A stretch of DNA of 33,725 bases from Acidimicrobiaceae bacterium (lineage in GTDB: Bacteria > Actinomycetota > Acidimicrobiia > Acidimicrobiales > RAAP-2), in contig PKZO01000024.1 of NCBI GenBank assembly GCA_003133125.1, positions 1,146 through 34,870 on the forward strand. Reading direction: 5' to 3'. The notes beneath the pieces are model-generated. The model saw only the letters and a program-made list of their open reading frames with translations, did not search any database and was not told the DNA's origin. The translations under genes and the position numbers were made by a program. Shown here piece by piece: positions 1-7,627 of the stretch (position 1 is the stretch's first letter; each line of letters opens with the position of its first letter).

Positions 1-571
1 CCAAGACCAGGCGCACCAAGACCGAACACTTTAGCCAATGTCGTCAAGCTTCACGCCGTGGCGTGCCATAGCGAATATGCGAACGTACCGCTGCCAGCGA
101 ATTGCCCATCTGGTGCGACGTCGGGCTGAGGGCGGGCAGCCAAAGTGATGCGCGTGTTTGCGCGTGCAGTGATGTTCAGTCCAATTCGATGATGCAGCAG
201 CGAATTTGAGCGATTTTCGATCGTCTCTCATGCCAAGTCTCCTAGGGAAAAAAGTTGTCACCTAGGGTCTGGAGCGACGCTTGCACCTTATCGCGCAAAT
301 CAAAACTCGGACCATAAAGTTCGCGTACTAGCACGCAGCTTCGACCCCGGCACACTGGCCAGGATCGGTCGACAAGATTCTCCACCGAGTACGCCACTTC
401 TTGACTGAACCCTGCGCCACGGTCATTCACGCCACCTTCACGTGAGTGACCACCGGGCTCTACCAAGGAGAGAGCACGGACGCTGGGCGCCCAGAACAAG
501 GAAATTCCGCTAGAACACTACGATTTTAACTCGAGCAGAATCTCTACAATCATCGATTTGCTGGTGCTGGC
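1..571. other. Region without a confident gene
   Basis: This stretch lies downstream of the E2 gene stop. The only candidate I would keep is the short minus-strand reading frame at 242-430, listed separately. I see no RNA gene or transposase signature. A short inverted repeat, GGTGCT at 563-568 and AGCACC at 576-581, straddles the E2 stop and might form a weak hairpin, but it lacks a T-run. Confidence 0.4.
242..430 (-). CDS. Small hypothetical protein, 62 aa
   Basis: A GTG start at 430 follows a GAAGGTG purine-rich stretch that could act as a ribosome binding site. The frame runs 62 codons to a TAG. The predicted protein is mixed in composition, has two Cys in its middle (around CRGRSC), a basic/aromatic centre and a C-terminus ending FFP. 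I do not recognise a family. The frame extends further upstream to 499, but the start at 430 has the better ribosome site. It could be a remnant of a larger gene or chance, since it stands alone in an otherwise empty 570 bases. Confidence 0.25.
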   Translation of the reverse strand: MNDRGAGFSQEVAYSVENLVDRSWPVCRGRSCVLVRELYGPSFDLRDKVQASLQTLGDNFFP

Positions 572-1924
572 CTAAAGCACCGAGCCCCAATCCAGCTCGT
601 CAAGAATCGCGGCAACGCGCTGGAGGAAGCGTGCCGCGTAGGCACCGTCGACCGCCCGGTGATCGAAGGTCAGGGCGAGCATGCCCTTGGAGTGAATTGC
701 GACCGACTCCTCCCCCTCGTCGTTGGTCACCACCGTGGGTCGCCGGGTGACGCCATCGGTCGAAAGGATGGCGACCTGTGGTTGATTGATCACCGCGCCA
801 GTGATCAGTGTTCCAAAGGGGCCCGGATTGGTGATGGTGAACGTGCCCCGCGCGTAGTCATCCACGCCCAATGTCGAGTCCCTCGCGCCCTTCGCCACGT
901 TGTTGATGGACTTGGCAAGGTCTCGAAGGTTGAGTTGGTCGGCCGACCTGATCACCGGCACGACGAGACCCTCGTTATTGAGATCGACCGCAATTCCAAG
1001 GTTGATCCTTCGATGCACGACCAACTCGTCATGACCCACCGACGCATTGAGGTAAGGGAATTCGCGCAGCGCCAAGAGGCTCGCCATGGCGTTAAAGGGC
1101 AGGTACGTGAGCGAAAATCCCTCTTCTTCCTTAAAGTTTGAACCGTCGCGTCGACGCACACGCTCGACTTGCTCGTAATCGACTTCTCGAACCATCAACG
1201 TGTGTGCCGAAGTGGCCTTCGAGCGCACCATGTGTTCGGCGGTGACCTTTCGAATCCTCGTGAAGGGCACGATCTCGTCGTCGTCAGCGCTCCGCTCGGG
1301 CTCCGGCTGACCCTGTGCAATGTGCTCTTCCACGTCGTGACGCGTGAGACGACCGTTAGGACCTGATGGCGCAATGGACGTCGCATCAAGCGAATGCTCT
1401 TCGAGGAGACGGCGAACGACGGGCGACTGTGTGCTCGACATTGGACTCGCGAGCGACGTACTTGCGACGTGGCGTTCGACGTCATCCTTGGTGATGCGCC
1501 CACTAGGCCCAGTGCCCGTCACCTCGGACGCGTCAAGTCCGTGCTGGGCCAACAATTTTCGCACCACCGGCGAAAGCGAAACCGAACCACTTGGCGCCAT
1601 TTTCACCGTGCCGTCAGCGCTCTGAGGCGCGACACGACCAGGAGCAGGCGAAGGGGCTGACGGAGGAGTCGAAGTGGGTGGTGCGTCGTTCTCACTCGTG
1701 ATCACCGCAAGCACCGTGCCGACATCGACTGTCTCACCCTCGGCGACGAGGATCGCCGACAACACGCCCGATGCCTGGGCTGGAATCTCGCTGTCCACTT
1801 TGTCAGTGGACACCTCGAATAATGGCTCGCCCTTAACTACCGCGTCGCCAGGTCGCTTGAACCACTTCGCCACCGTGCCTTCGGCGACGGTCTCGCCGAG
1901 TTGCGGCATCTTGACGTCGCTCAT
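572..1924 (-). CDS. 2-oxoacid/acetoin dehydrogenase E2 (dihydrolipoamide acyltransferase) with two E3-binding domains
   Basis: This 450-residue protein is the acyl-transferring core of a 2-oxoacid or acetoin dehydrogenase complex. Residues 1-77 form a lipoyl domain with the lipoylated lysine K42 in the TDKV motif. An Ala/Pro-rich linker follows. Two successive peripheral-subunit-binding domains lie at about 117-154 and 166-204, each with the VVR(K/R)LL...GPxGR(I/L)T..DVE pattern. The catalytic acyltransferase domain covers about 217-450 and ends with the active-site HRAVDG motif (H422, D426). Most E2 proteins carry a single subunit-binding domain. An AGGAAGGG site sits just upstream of the ATG. 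The gene is divergent from the E1 pair at 2079-4054. The substrate (acetoin, pyruvate or branched-chain oxoacid) cannot be fixed from sequence alone. Confidence 0.93.
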   Translation of the reverse strand: MSDVKMPQLGETVAEGTVAKWFKRPGDAVVKGEPLFEVSTDKVDSEIPAQASGVLSAILVAEGETVDVGTVLAVITSENDAPPTSTPPSAPSPAPGRVAPQSADGTVKMAPSGSVSLSPVVRKLLAQHGLDASEVTGTGPSGRITKDDVERHVASTSLASPMSSTQSPVVRRLLEEHSLDATSIAPSGPNGRLTRHDVEEHIAQGQPEPERSADDDEIVPFTRIRKVTAEHMVRSKATSAHTLMVREVDYEQVERVRRRDGSNFKEEEGFSLTYLPFNAMASLLALREFPYLNASVGHDELVVHRRINLGIAVDLNNEGLVVPVIRSADQLNLRDLAKSINNVAKGARDSTLGVDDYARGTFTITNPGPFGTLITGAVINQPQVAILSTDGVTRRPTVVTNDEGEESVAIHSKGMLALTFDHRAVDGAYAARFLQRVAAILDELDWGSVL

Positions 1925-1950
1925 GGTGAAGTTCCCTTCCTAAACGGGGC

Positions 1951-1993
1951 TTGACAACACCCAGGTGTTAGGCAACACTAAACGAAATGTTAG
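1951..1993. promoter_or_regulatory. Divergent promoter/operator region between E2 and E1 genes
   Basis: A TTGACA box at 1951-1956 reads towards the E1 genes and abuts a perfect palindrome, AACACC-CA-GGTGTT, at 1956-1969. TGTTAG occurs at 1966-1971 and again at 1988-1993, 22 bp apart. AACA at 1974-1977 and TGTT at 1988-1991 form a second, looser inverted pair. No good -10 box is obvious for the plus strand. The arrangement suggests one regulator controls both directions; which one is unknown. Confidence 0.5.
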
Positions 1994-2078
1994 TCTCTAT
2001 GAAACATAGGCGACCGAACCGACACCAGGTGGTGTGGCAGAGGTCGGCGCCGTGCGGTATGGAGTCATGAGGAGGGCA

Positions 2079-3089
2079 ATGGCAACGAAGGAAGCGAAGG
2101 CGCCGGCGACGCTGGATCTAGAGACGCGACTTCACATGTATCGCACCCAGGTGGCGCTTCGCCAATTCGAGACGAGAGCGTACGACCTCTTCTTAGAGAA
2201 CTACGTCAAGGGAACAAGCCACCTCTCGATCGGCCAAGAGGCGATCGCGGCGGGAGTCGCCGAAGCAATGCGTCCCACCGACTGGACCTTCGCCACCTAT
2301 CGCGGACACGCGCACACACTGGCGCGCGGTGTACCAATGACGCCCGTCTTCGCCGAACTCATGGGCCGCGCGAACGGTCTCATGGCCGGCAAGGGCGGAT
2401 CGATGCACCTGACGAGCGTCGAACACGGTGTCATGGGTTCGTACGCAATCATCGGCGCACACCTGCCGATCGCCTGTGGCGCCGCGTGGAGTGCACAGTA
2501 TCGCGGGACCGATCAGGTAGCGGTCTGCTTCTTTGGCGACGGCACCACCAATATCGGGGCATTCCACGAGGCACTCAACTTTGCCGTGATCTGGTCGTTG
2601 CCCGTGGTCTTTTGGTGCGAGAACAATCTCTGGATGGAGTACACGCGCACGAGCGAGGTAACCGCCGTCGTGAACCCCGCCGCCGACCGCGCCAGCGCCT
2701 ACGGACTCGAGTCGATCATCGTCGACGGCAACGACGCCGACGCTGTCTACCAAGTCGCCTGCGACGCCGTGGAGCTCGCGCGAGCGGGCGGCGGACCAAG
2801 TCTCATCGAAGCTAAGACGTACCGGCACGGTGGGCACTCACGTGCCGACCCTGGTAAGTATCGTCCCGACGAGGAGATCGCGGAGTGGATGCAGCGTGAC
2901 CCCCTTCCGCTCTATCGCACGCGACTTCTCGAGGCGGGCGTCGCCGAAGAGGAGCTCGCCGCAATCGACGAGTCGGTACGCCTCGAAGTGGAGTTGGCAA
3001 CCGAAGAAGCGAAGGCGGGTCCCATACCCGGCGAGGATCTCTTATTAAAGGATGTATGGGCTGACGGAGGTGCAGCATGGCGCAACTGA
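2079..3089 (+). CDS. 2-oxoacid/acetoin dehydrogenase E1 component, alpha subunit
   Basis: This is the thiamine-diphosphate-binding alpha subunit of a heterotetrameric E1, about 336 residues. The TPP motif runs from GDG (153-155) to NN (182-183), with the usual ~30-residue spacing. The N-terminal region carries the family pattern SHLSIGQEA and a TYRGHAH segment, and SMHLTS precedes the TPP site. I chose the ATG at 2079 because AGGAGGG (2070-2076) lies immediately before it, although the spacing is short. An ATG at 2067 and a GTG at 2034 are in frame. The gene overlaps the E1-beta start by 13 bases, so the two subunits are probably made from one message with coupled translation. E2 is divergent. 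Confidence 0.93.
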   Translation: MATKEAKAPATLDLETRLHMYRTQVALRQFETRAYDLFLENYVKGTSHLSIGQEAIAAGVAEAMRPTDWTFATYRGHAHTLARGVPMTPVFAELMGRANGLMAGKGGSMHLTSVEHGVMGSYAIIGAHLPIACGAAWSAQYRGTDQVAVCFFGDGTTNIGAFHEALNFAVIWSLPVVFWCENNLWMEYTRTSEVTAVVNPAADRASAYGLESIIVDGNDADAVYQVACDAVELARAGGGPSLIEAKTYRHGGHSRADPGKYRPDEEIAEWMQRDPLPLYRTRLLEAGVAEEELAAIDESVRLEVELATEEAKAGPIPGEDLLLKDVWADGGAAWRN

Positions 3090-4054
3090 CGTACCGCGAG
3101 GCAATCGCGAGGGGCATCGCCCAAGAGATGCGCCGCGACCCGTCCGTCGTGATGCTGGGCGAGGACGTGGGCGCGGCGGGCGGGGTCTTTAAAGGCACCG
3201 TGGGTCTGCTCGAGGAGTTCGGCGATGTACGCGTGCGTGACACGCCCATCAGTGAGCAGGCGATCCTCGGAGCCGCGATGGGTGCCGCCATGACGGGGCT
3301 GCGTCCGATCGCCGAGATCATGTTCGCCGACTTCTTCGCGGTCTGTTGGGACATCGTCGCCAACGAGATCGCCAAGAGTCGCTACATGACCAACGGTCAA
3401 CTGTCCTTTCCACTGGTGATCCGTTCGGGCAACGGAGGCGGTCTGCGTTTCGGCGCCCAGCATTCCCAGGCGGTCGAGAACTGGGCCATGATGATCCCCG
3501 GGCTCAAGGTCGTCGTTCCCGCGAACGCCCTCGACGTGGTGGGCCTCATGGCGGCGTCGGTGCGCGACAACGACCCGGTCATCTTCCTCGAGGCGAAGGG
3601 CCTCTACGCCACGAAGATGGAAGTGCCCGACGGCGAGATCGTCGACACCCTGGGCTCGGCGAAGGTCGTGCGAAAAGGAACCAACGCCACCATCGTCGCA
3701 CTGGGCATGATGGTGCCTCGAGCCCTCCAAGCGGCCGAGGAACTCGCCGCTAACGGCATCGACTGCACCGTGGTCGACGTTCGTTCGCTCGTACCCCTCG
3801 ACACCGCCACGATTCTGAGCGAAGTCTCCGCGACGGGACGACTCTTCACGGTCGAAGAGAACCCGAGGCTCTGCGGCTGGGGAGGCGAACTGGCTTCGAT
3901 CGTCGCCGAAGAGCTCTTCTATGACCTCGACGGGCCCATCGTGCGTATCACGACTCCGCACATCCCTCTGCCGGCGGCTGACGTGTTAGAGGATCTGGCG
4001 ATTCCGTCAGTCGAACGCATCGTCACGACGGTTCACAAGTCAATGAACTCCTAG
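3077..4054 (+). CDS. 2-oxoacid/acetoin dehydrogenase E1 component, beta subunit
   Basis: This 325-residue protein matches the transketolase-like beta subunit of E1 enzymes. An EDVGAAGG motif near residue 28 contributes to the TPP site, FADF and RSGNGGG segments lie in the middle, and the C-terminal domain contains TVVDVRSLVPLD and VEEN. It starts inside the end of the alpha-subunit gene, the usual E1 order. It converges on the beta-hydroxyacid dehydrogenase gene. No dihydrolipoamide dehydrogenase (E3) follows, so the complex presumably borrows an E3 encoded elsewhere. Substrate cannot be told apart between acetoin and 2-oxoacids by eye. Confidence 0.94.
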   Translation: MAQLTYREAIARGIAQEMRRDPSVVMLGEDVGAAGGVFKGTVGLLEEFGDVRVRDTPISEQAILGAAMGAAMTGLRPIAEIMFADFFAVCWDIVANEIAKSRYMTNGQLSFPLVIRSGNGGGLRFGAQHSQAVENWAMMIPGLKVVVPANALDVVGLMAASVRDNDPVIFLEAKGLYATKMEVPDGEIVDTLGSAKVVRKGTNATIVALGMMVPRALQAAEELAANGIDCTVVDVRSLVPLDTATILSEVSATGRLFTVEENPRLCGWGGELASIVAEELFYDLDGPIVRITTPHIPLPAADVLEDLAIPSVERIVTTVHKSMNS

Positions 4055-4061
4055 GAGTTCA
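4044..4061. terminator. Perfect 18-bp palindrome between convergent genes
   Basis: TGAACTCCTAGGAGTTCA is fully self-complementary and contains the E1-beta stop codon. As RNA it could form a 7-bp stem with a CTAG loop. It lies 11 bases before the convergent gene's stop at 4072. There is no T-run, so a role as a bidirectional terminator is only likely, not shown; a protein-binding site is an alternative. Confidence 0.35.
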
Positions 4062-4071
4062 CCACTGGTCG

Positions 4072-5001
4072 TCACGCCGAAGTAGGCGCAATATCAGGAT
4101 CGTGACCGTGGGCCCGTTGCAGACGAGGCAGCAACGCCGCGAAGTCGACGTCGGCGTAGCCATCGAGGGCGTCTTCGACCAGCGAGGAGACGAGCGCCAC
4201 CGTGGGCAAGGTCAACTCAGCCTCATCGGCCAGATCGAGCGCAAGACGCAAGTCCTTGGCGAGTAGCGCCGTAGTGAACGTCGCCGCGTAGTTACGCTCA
4301 TTAAGCCCTTCGGTCTTGTAGCGCACGAAGGGCGAACCCAGCACCGACTGGCCGAGCACGCCGAGGAACGTGGCGCGGTCGAGCCCGTAGCGCTCGGTGA
4401 GTAGCACGAGTTCAGCGAGCAGCTCGGTGGTGATCGCGAGGCCGGCGTTGATGGCGAGCTTCACCAGCCGCGACCGCTCGCCGTCGCCCACGTACAGCAC
4501 CGTCGGGCCAATCGCCGAGAGGAGTTCACCCGCGCGTTCGAATACCGGTTCGGGTCCCGACACCACCAACGTCAGATTGCCCGCCGCGAGCACGAGGGGG
4601 TTTCCACTCACGGGCGAGCGAAGATACGCCACGCCCACGCTCGACGCGGCGATGGCGATCTCCTCGGACACTTTGGGTGAGACCGTGGACATATCGACGA
4701 GAAGTCCGTCCTCCACTGGCGCGCTGAGCACACCCTCGGGCCCGCAGCACACCGTGCGTAGCGCGGCGTCGTCCGCGACGAAGGTGATCACGACCTGCAC
4801 GTGAGTCCATAACCCGACGAGCGTGGTGAGGAGATGGGCGCCTAATCCGTACAAGACCGAAAGGTCGCGAGATGACCGGTTCCAAACGAAGACCTCATAG
4901 TCCTGCTCGAGCAGCCTCGCCGCGAGCGCGCGACCCATATTGCCCATGCCGAGTACGCCAACCGTGGGCTTCGCGCTCGAAGTATTCAGACCTTCGACCA
5001 C
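4072..5001 (-). CDS. Beta-hydroxyacid dehydrogenase (3-hydroxyisobutyrate dehydrogenase / tartronate semialdehyde reductase family)
   Basis: This 309-residue NAD(P)-dependent enzyme interconverts a beta-hydroxyacid and its semialdehyde or ketone. The dinucleotide-binding GMGNMG motif is at residues 18-23. N41-R42 after the second strand is a pattern usually linked to NADP preference. The substrate signature SPVSGNP is at 129-135, and the catalytic lysine is K181 with N185 in KLAIN. The gene ends a minus-strand run and starts 20 bases after the XRE-cupin regulator stop, behind a GAAGAG ribosome site and a GTG start. Within the superfamily it could reduce tartronate semialdehyde, oxidise 3-hydroxyisobutyrate or act on another small acid; the locus suggests it handles a product of the neighbouring pathway. 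Confidence 0.88.
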   Translation of the reverse strand: MVEGLNTSSAKPTVGVLGMGNMGRALAARLLEQDYEVFVWNRSSRDLSVLYGLGAHLLTTLVGLWTHVQVVITFVADDAALRTVCCGPEGVLSAPVEDGLLVDMSTVSPKVSEEIAIAASSVGVAYLRSPVSGNPLVLAAGNLTLVVSGPEPVFERAGELLSAIGPTVLYVGDGERSRLVKLAINAGLAITTELLAELVLLTERYGLDRATFLGVLGQSVLGSPFVRYKTEGLNERNYAATFTTALLAKDLRLALDLADEAELTLPTVALVSSLVEDALDGYADVDFAALLPRLQRAHGHDPDIAPTSA

Positions 5002-5021
5002 GCGCGACTCTTCGATACCGT

Positions 5022-5699
5022 CTAGTCGCCGGGCGTCCAGCGGTCCTGGACGAACCAGACCGCGCGCACCGGCGCTGGTCCGTCATTCCAGAATCGGTGG
5101 GGCGTCATTGGATCAAAGGTCAGCGAATCACCGGGTCCGAGCACGAGATCCTCCGAGCCAATGCGTGCGCTCAGCGTGCCCTCAAAGATCAACGCGAACT
5201 CTCGGCCGCTGTGATGAACGAACTCGTTCTGAGGTGCCGAACTCGAGCCAGGCGGATACGTAACTTCCATGAATTCGTTGTTGCGCTCGGGCGTGGGAGT
5301 CAGCAACTCCCAACGCACGCCGTGATCGAGATTGATCGCGAGCCGCGTTTCTTTGTGCTGCACATTCGATCCAGACACAGCCCCGATGCGAATCCCCTGC
5401 GCCCCGGTGTTCCCGAGACCGGCTTGGAACGCCTTGGAACTCTTGGGATTCTCGACGTCGTCTCGCGCCTCGAACATCGAGTCGACCGTGATGCCAAGGA
5501 CGCTGGCGATCGAGTACAACGTGTTGACCGACGGATTCGCCTTATCGCGCTCGATCTGGGAGATCAAACTCGCCGAGCAATTCAAGTGACGGGCCAGTTC
5601 GCGTACACCGTAGCCACGGGCCACTCGCGCCACACGAATCTTTGCCCCGAGCGTCGTCGCATCCACTTCGTCGCCGCCCATCAGGGGGTCTGCATTCAT
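5022..5699 (-). CDS. XRE-family regulator with C-terminal cupin domain (first of a pair)
   Basis: This 225-residue transcription factor has an N-terminal helix-turn-helix at about residues 20-72 (GAKIRVAR...VRELA...SASLISQIERDKANPSVNTLYSIA), followed by a linker and a C-terminal cupin at about 130-215 that probably binds a small effector. The cupin carries EFVHHSGREFALIFEG and a final PHRFWN motif. PuuR-type proteins with this layout repress catabolic genes until the substrate binds. The start at 5699 has no strong ribosome site, and a second ATG lies six codons in. The gene follows a paralogous regulator by 67 bases and precedes the dehydrogenase by 20, so all three are probably co-transcribed. 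Confidence 0.9.
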   Translation of the reverse strand: MNADPLMGGDEVDATTLGAKIRVARVARGYGVRELARHLNCSASLISQIERDKANPSVNTLYSIASVLGITVDSMFEARDDVENPKSSKAFQAGLGNTGAQGIRIGAVSGSNVQHKETRLAINLDHGVRWELLTPTPERNNEFMEVTYPPGSSSAPQNEFVHHSGREFALIFEGTLSARIGSEDLVLGPGDSLTFDPMTPHRFWNDGPAPVRAVWFVQDRWTPGD

Positions 5700-5766
5700 C
5701 GCCCAACTATCCGATCACGCTCACTGTGCAATGAATATTAACAGTCGCGAACCAGCCGCTCCCCGG

Positions 5767-6591
5767 TCACGGCTGATCATTGTGACCACCTTCGTCAAAC
5801 CAGATTGCCTCCACCGGCTCGTTACCGACGTTCGCCAGACGGTGAGGCGTGCTCGAGTCATAGGAGATCGCGTCGCCCGCTCTCATGAGGAAGGTCTCGA
5901 AGCCCAGTGTCACCTCGAGCAACCCGCGAAGGACGTAGCCGCACTCGGTACCTTCGTGGCGGATGAGCAGCCCTTCACTATTGGAACTTCCCCCCACGTC
6001 GTAACGCACAAAAACGAAATCGAAGTCGGCCTTCGATGTCGACGAGAGCCTCTCCCAGGTCACGCCAGAATCGAGAACGATGCGTCGTCGCTGCGAAGGC
6101 GACACGACGGGCGAACGACGCCCTCGCTCAGCGCGCGAGCGACCTTTCGGCGCCCCTTCGTCGGTCCCTTGAGTCTCGGCCGATCGAGCGAAAAGACTGG
6201 CGCTCTGGGACATCGCGCCACCCACTTCCTCAGTCGACTCAACCTCATGGACGGTTTCGGGCTCCACGTCGAAAACGTCGTCAATCGACATCTCGAGCGC
6301 CGTGCAGATGGCGTAGAGCGTCGCGACCGATGGTTGCGCCTTGCCGGTCTCGAGTTGTGAGATAAAAGACGCCGAGACGTTGAGGTCACGGGCGAACTGG
6401 CGTAGAGAGATGCCCAACGACTCGCGGCGAGCCCGCAGGCGTCGTCCCACCGCACCCGAACCGTTGTGCTCGCTCGCAACCGCCGACGGCGTTTGCTCTG
6501 GCGCCACGTCGCTCGCGGTGACCCCAGTAGCCGGGCGCTTTAGGCGAACGCGCTCGCCGGCGTCTCCCGAGGTTCGTCCCTTAACGGCCAT
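5767..6591 (-). CDS. XRE-family regulator with C-terminal cupin domain (second of a pair)
   Basis: This regulator has about 274 residues. After a ~65-residue charged, low-complexity N-terminal extension comes an XRE helix-turn-helix (GRRLRARRESLG...LRQFA...SASFISQLETGKAQPSVATLYAIC), then an acidic and Ser/Arg-rich linker, and a C-terminal cupin with RHEGTECGYVLRG and STPHRLAN. I placed the start at the ATG at 6591, after GAGAGGG; the frame stays open much further upstream, but that part overlaps the bicupin gene and looks like shadow. Layout matches the downstream regulator, yet the linker and extension differ clearly, so the pair is an old duplication or two recruits rather than a recent copy. 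They may read different ligands or form mixed dimers. Confidence 0.87.
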   Translation of the reverse strand: MAVKGRTSGDAGERVRLKRPATGVTASDVAPEQTPSAVASEHNGSGAVGRRLRARRESLGISLRQFARDLNVSASFISQLETGKAQPSVATLYAICTALEMSIDDVFDVEPETVHEVESTEEVGGAMSQSASLFARSAETQGTDEGAPKGRSRAERGRRSPVVSPSQRRRIVLDSGVTWERLSSTSKADFDFVFVRYDVGGSSNSEGLLIRHEGTECGYVLRGLLEVTLGFETFLMRAGDAISYDSSTPHRLANVGNEPVEAIWFDEGGHNDQP

Positions 6592-6667
6592 TGCGGGCCC
6601 TCTCGTCTCGTCTGTTTCGCCGGTCGACTTCGACCAGCGTTCAATCGTCTCATTCCCTGCGTGAAAT

Positions 6668-7573
6668 CTAACGCTCCCCGTGCAGTTTCTGGGCCAAATG
6701 CTCCCATTCACGACTGAAACGGTACGAGTGCTGTACGGGAGGTTGCGGGGCCTGTAGTTCGATCCAACGCACGAGCCCCTTGCTCCGGTTCTCGAAGCCG
6801 TGGTCGGCCCCGACCCCCGCCCACAGTACGTCGCCCGGATGCAGTACCAATTCATCGCCGTCAACCAAGGCGTGCACTTCGCCCTCGACGAAAACGTAGG
6901 TCTCTTCGAAGGGATGGTCGTGGGGGTGCGCAATCGCCGTTGGTTGGTAGTCGACGACGAACATGGTGTGCAACTGCGCTCCCACGCGTTGGTCAATGAG
7001 CATGCGCACCCCAATGCCGCTGTAAGCGAGCAGCGCGGTCGCCATGCTGGGCGAGGTCGTCGGCGCGTTCACGTCAGTGCCGCCCGCGAGAGCGCGCAGG
7101 TCCATCGACGCGGCGTCAAAGCGCACCGCGTGGTGATTGCGCGGATCACGGACGTCGGGTAGTTCGGCGTCGAACTCCTCCATCTTCTCCCTCGTGAAGA
7201 ACGTGTCCTGGCGCCGACCATCTTCGAGTTCGGAAGGCGAGTTCACGAGCAGCCAGCGAACCGGTTCGTCGAACGAGTGAAGACTGTAGGTCGTGCCAAT
7301 GGGGATCACGACGCAGTGATCCGTTGACAACAGCGTCGTCGCGCCCTGCATGGTCAGAGCGAGACGTCCCGAGAACACGTACATGCTCACCTCAAAGGAG
7401 TGCACGACGGGCTCAACGAAACCGCGCGGTGCTAGGTGACCAATGGATACACCCATATGGGGTGATCCGGTCGATCGGTTGATCAGTCGCTGTTCGGCGT
7501 AGTGCTCGCACGAACCCAGGTAGTGCAGTGGCGTGGTCGCCAACCCGTCGTCAATCTTAGTGACGTAGTACAT
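6668..7573 (-). CDS. Bicupin metalloprotein, ureidoglycine-aminohydrolase-like fold
   Basis: This 301-residue protein has two cupin halves. The C-terminal half holds the full metal-binding signature: HPHDHPFEETYVFVEG (the HxHxxxE(x)6G motif) followed by GDVLWAGVGADHGFEN. The N-terminal half (about 45-110) is recognisable but lacks most metal ligands. Two-cupin proteins of this size include (S)-ureidoglycine aminohydrolase (AllE/YlbA), various dioxygenases and isomerases, so the reaction is not settled. An AllE-like role would fit an N-containing substrate but is an inference from layout. The ribosome site GAGG lies just before the ATG. It sits between the SDR-fold gene and the twin regulators, all on the same strand. 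Confidence 0.75.
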   Translation of the reverse strand: MYYVTKIDDGLATTPLHYLGSCEHYAEQRLINRSTGSPHMGVSIGHLAPRGFVEPVVHSFEVSMYVFSGRLALTMQGATTLLSTDHCVVIPIGTTYSLHSFDEPVRWLLVNSPSELEDGRRQDTFFTREKMEEFDAELPDVRDPRNHHAVRFDAASMDLRALAGGTDVNAPTTSPSMATALLAYSGIGVRMLIDQRVGAQLHTMFVVDYQPTAIAHPHDHPFEETYVFVEGEVHALVDGDELVLHPGDVLWAGVGADHGFENRSKGLVRWIELQAPQPPVQHSYRFSREWEHLAQKLHGER

Positions 7574-7627
7574 AGGACCTCGCTATTTCTGGTTCTTCAT
7601 CAGGAGTATTGATCGCGCCCGCCGCCT

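Noticed and set aside
31-261. A 76-codon minus-strand frame at the window start
   Set aside because: Overlaps the slightly better candidate at 242-430, is Arg/His-rich and has no ribosome site or recognisable motif.
2912-3961. A 349-codon minus-strand reading frame opposite the E1 genes
   Set aside because: It mirrors the E1-alpha/E1-beta coding region, has low-complexity His/Arg/Asp-rich composition and no domain pattern; typical antisense frame in GC-rich DNA.
6592-7014. Upstream extension of the second XRE-cupin gene
   Set aside because: The open frame continues, but it lies within the bicupin gene on the same strand and its translation has no regulator features; the ATG at 6591 has a purine-rich site.
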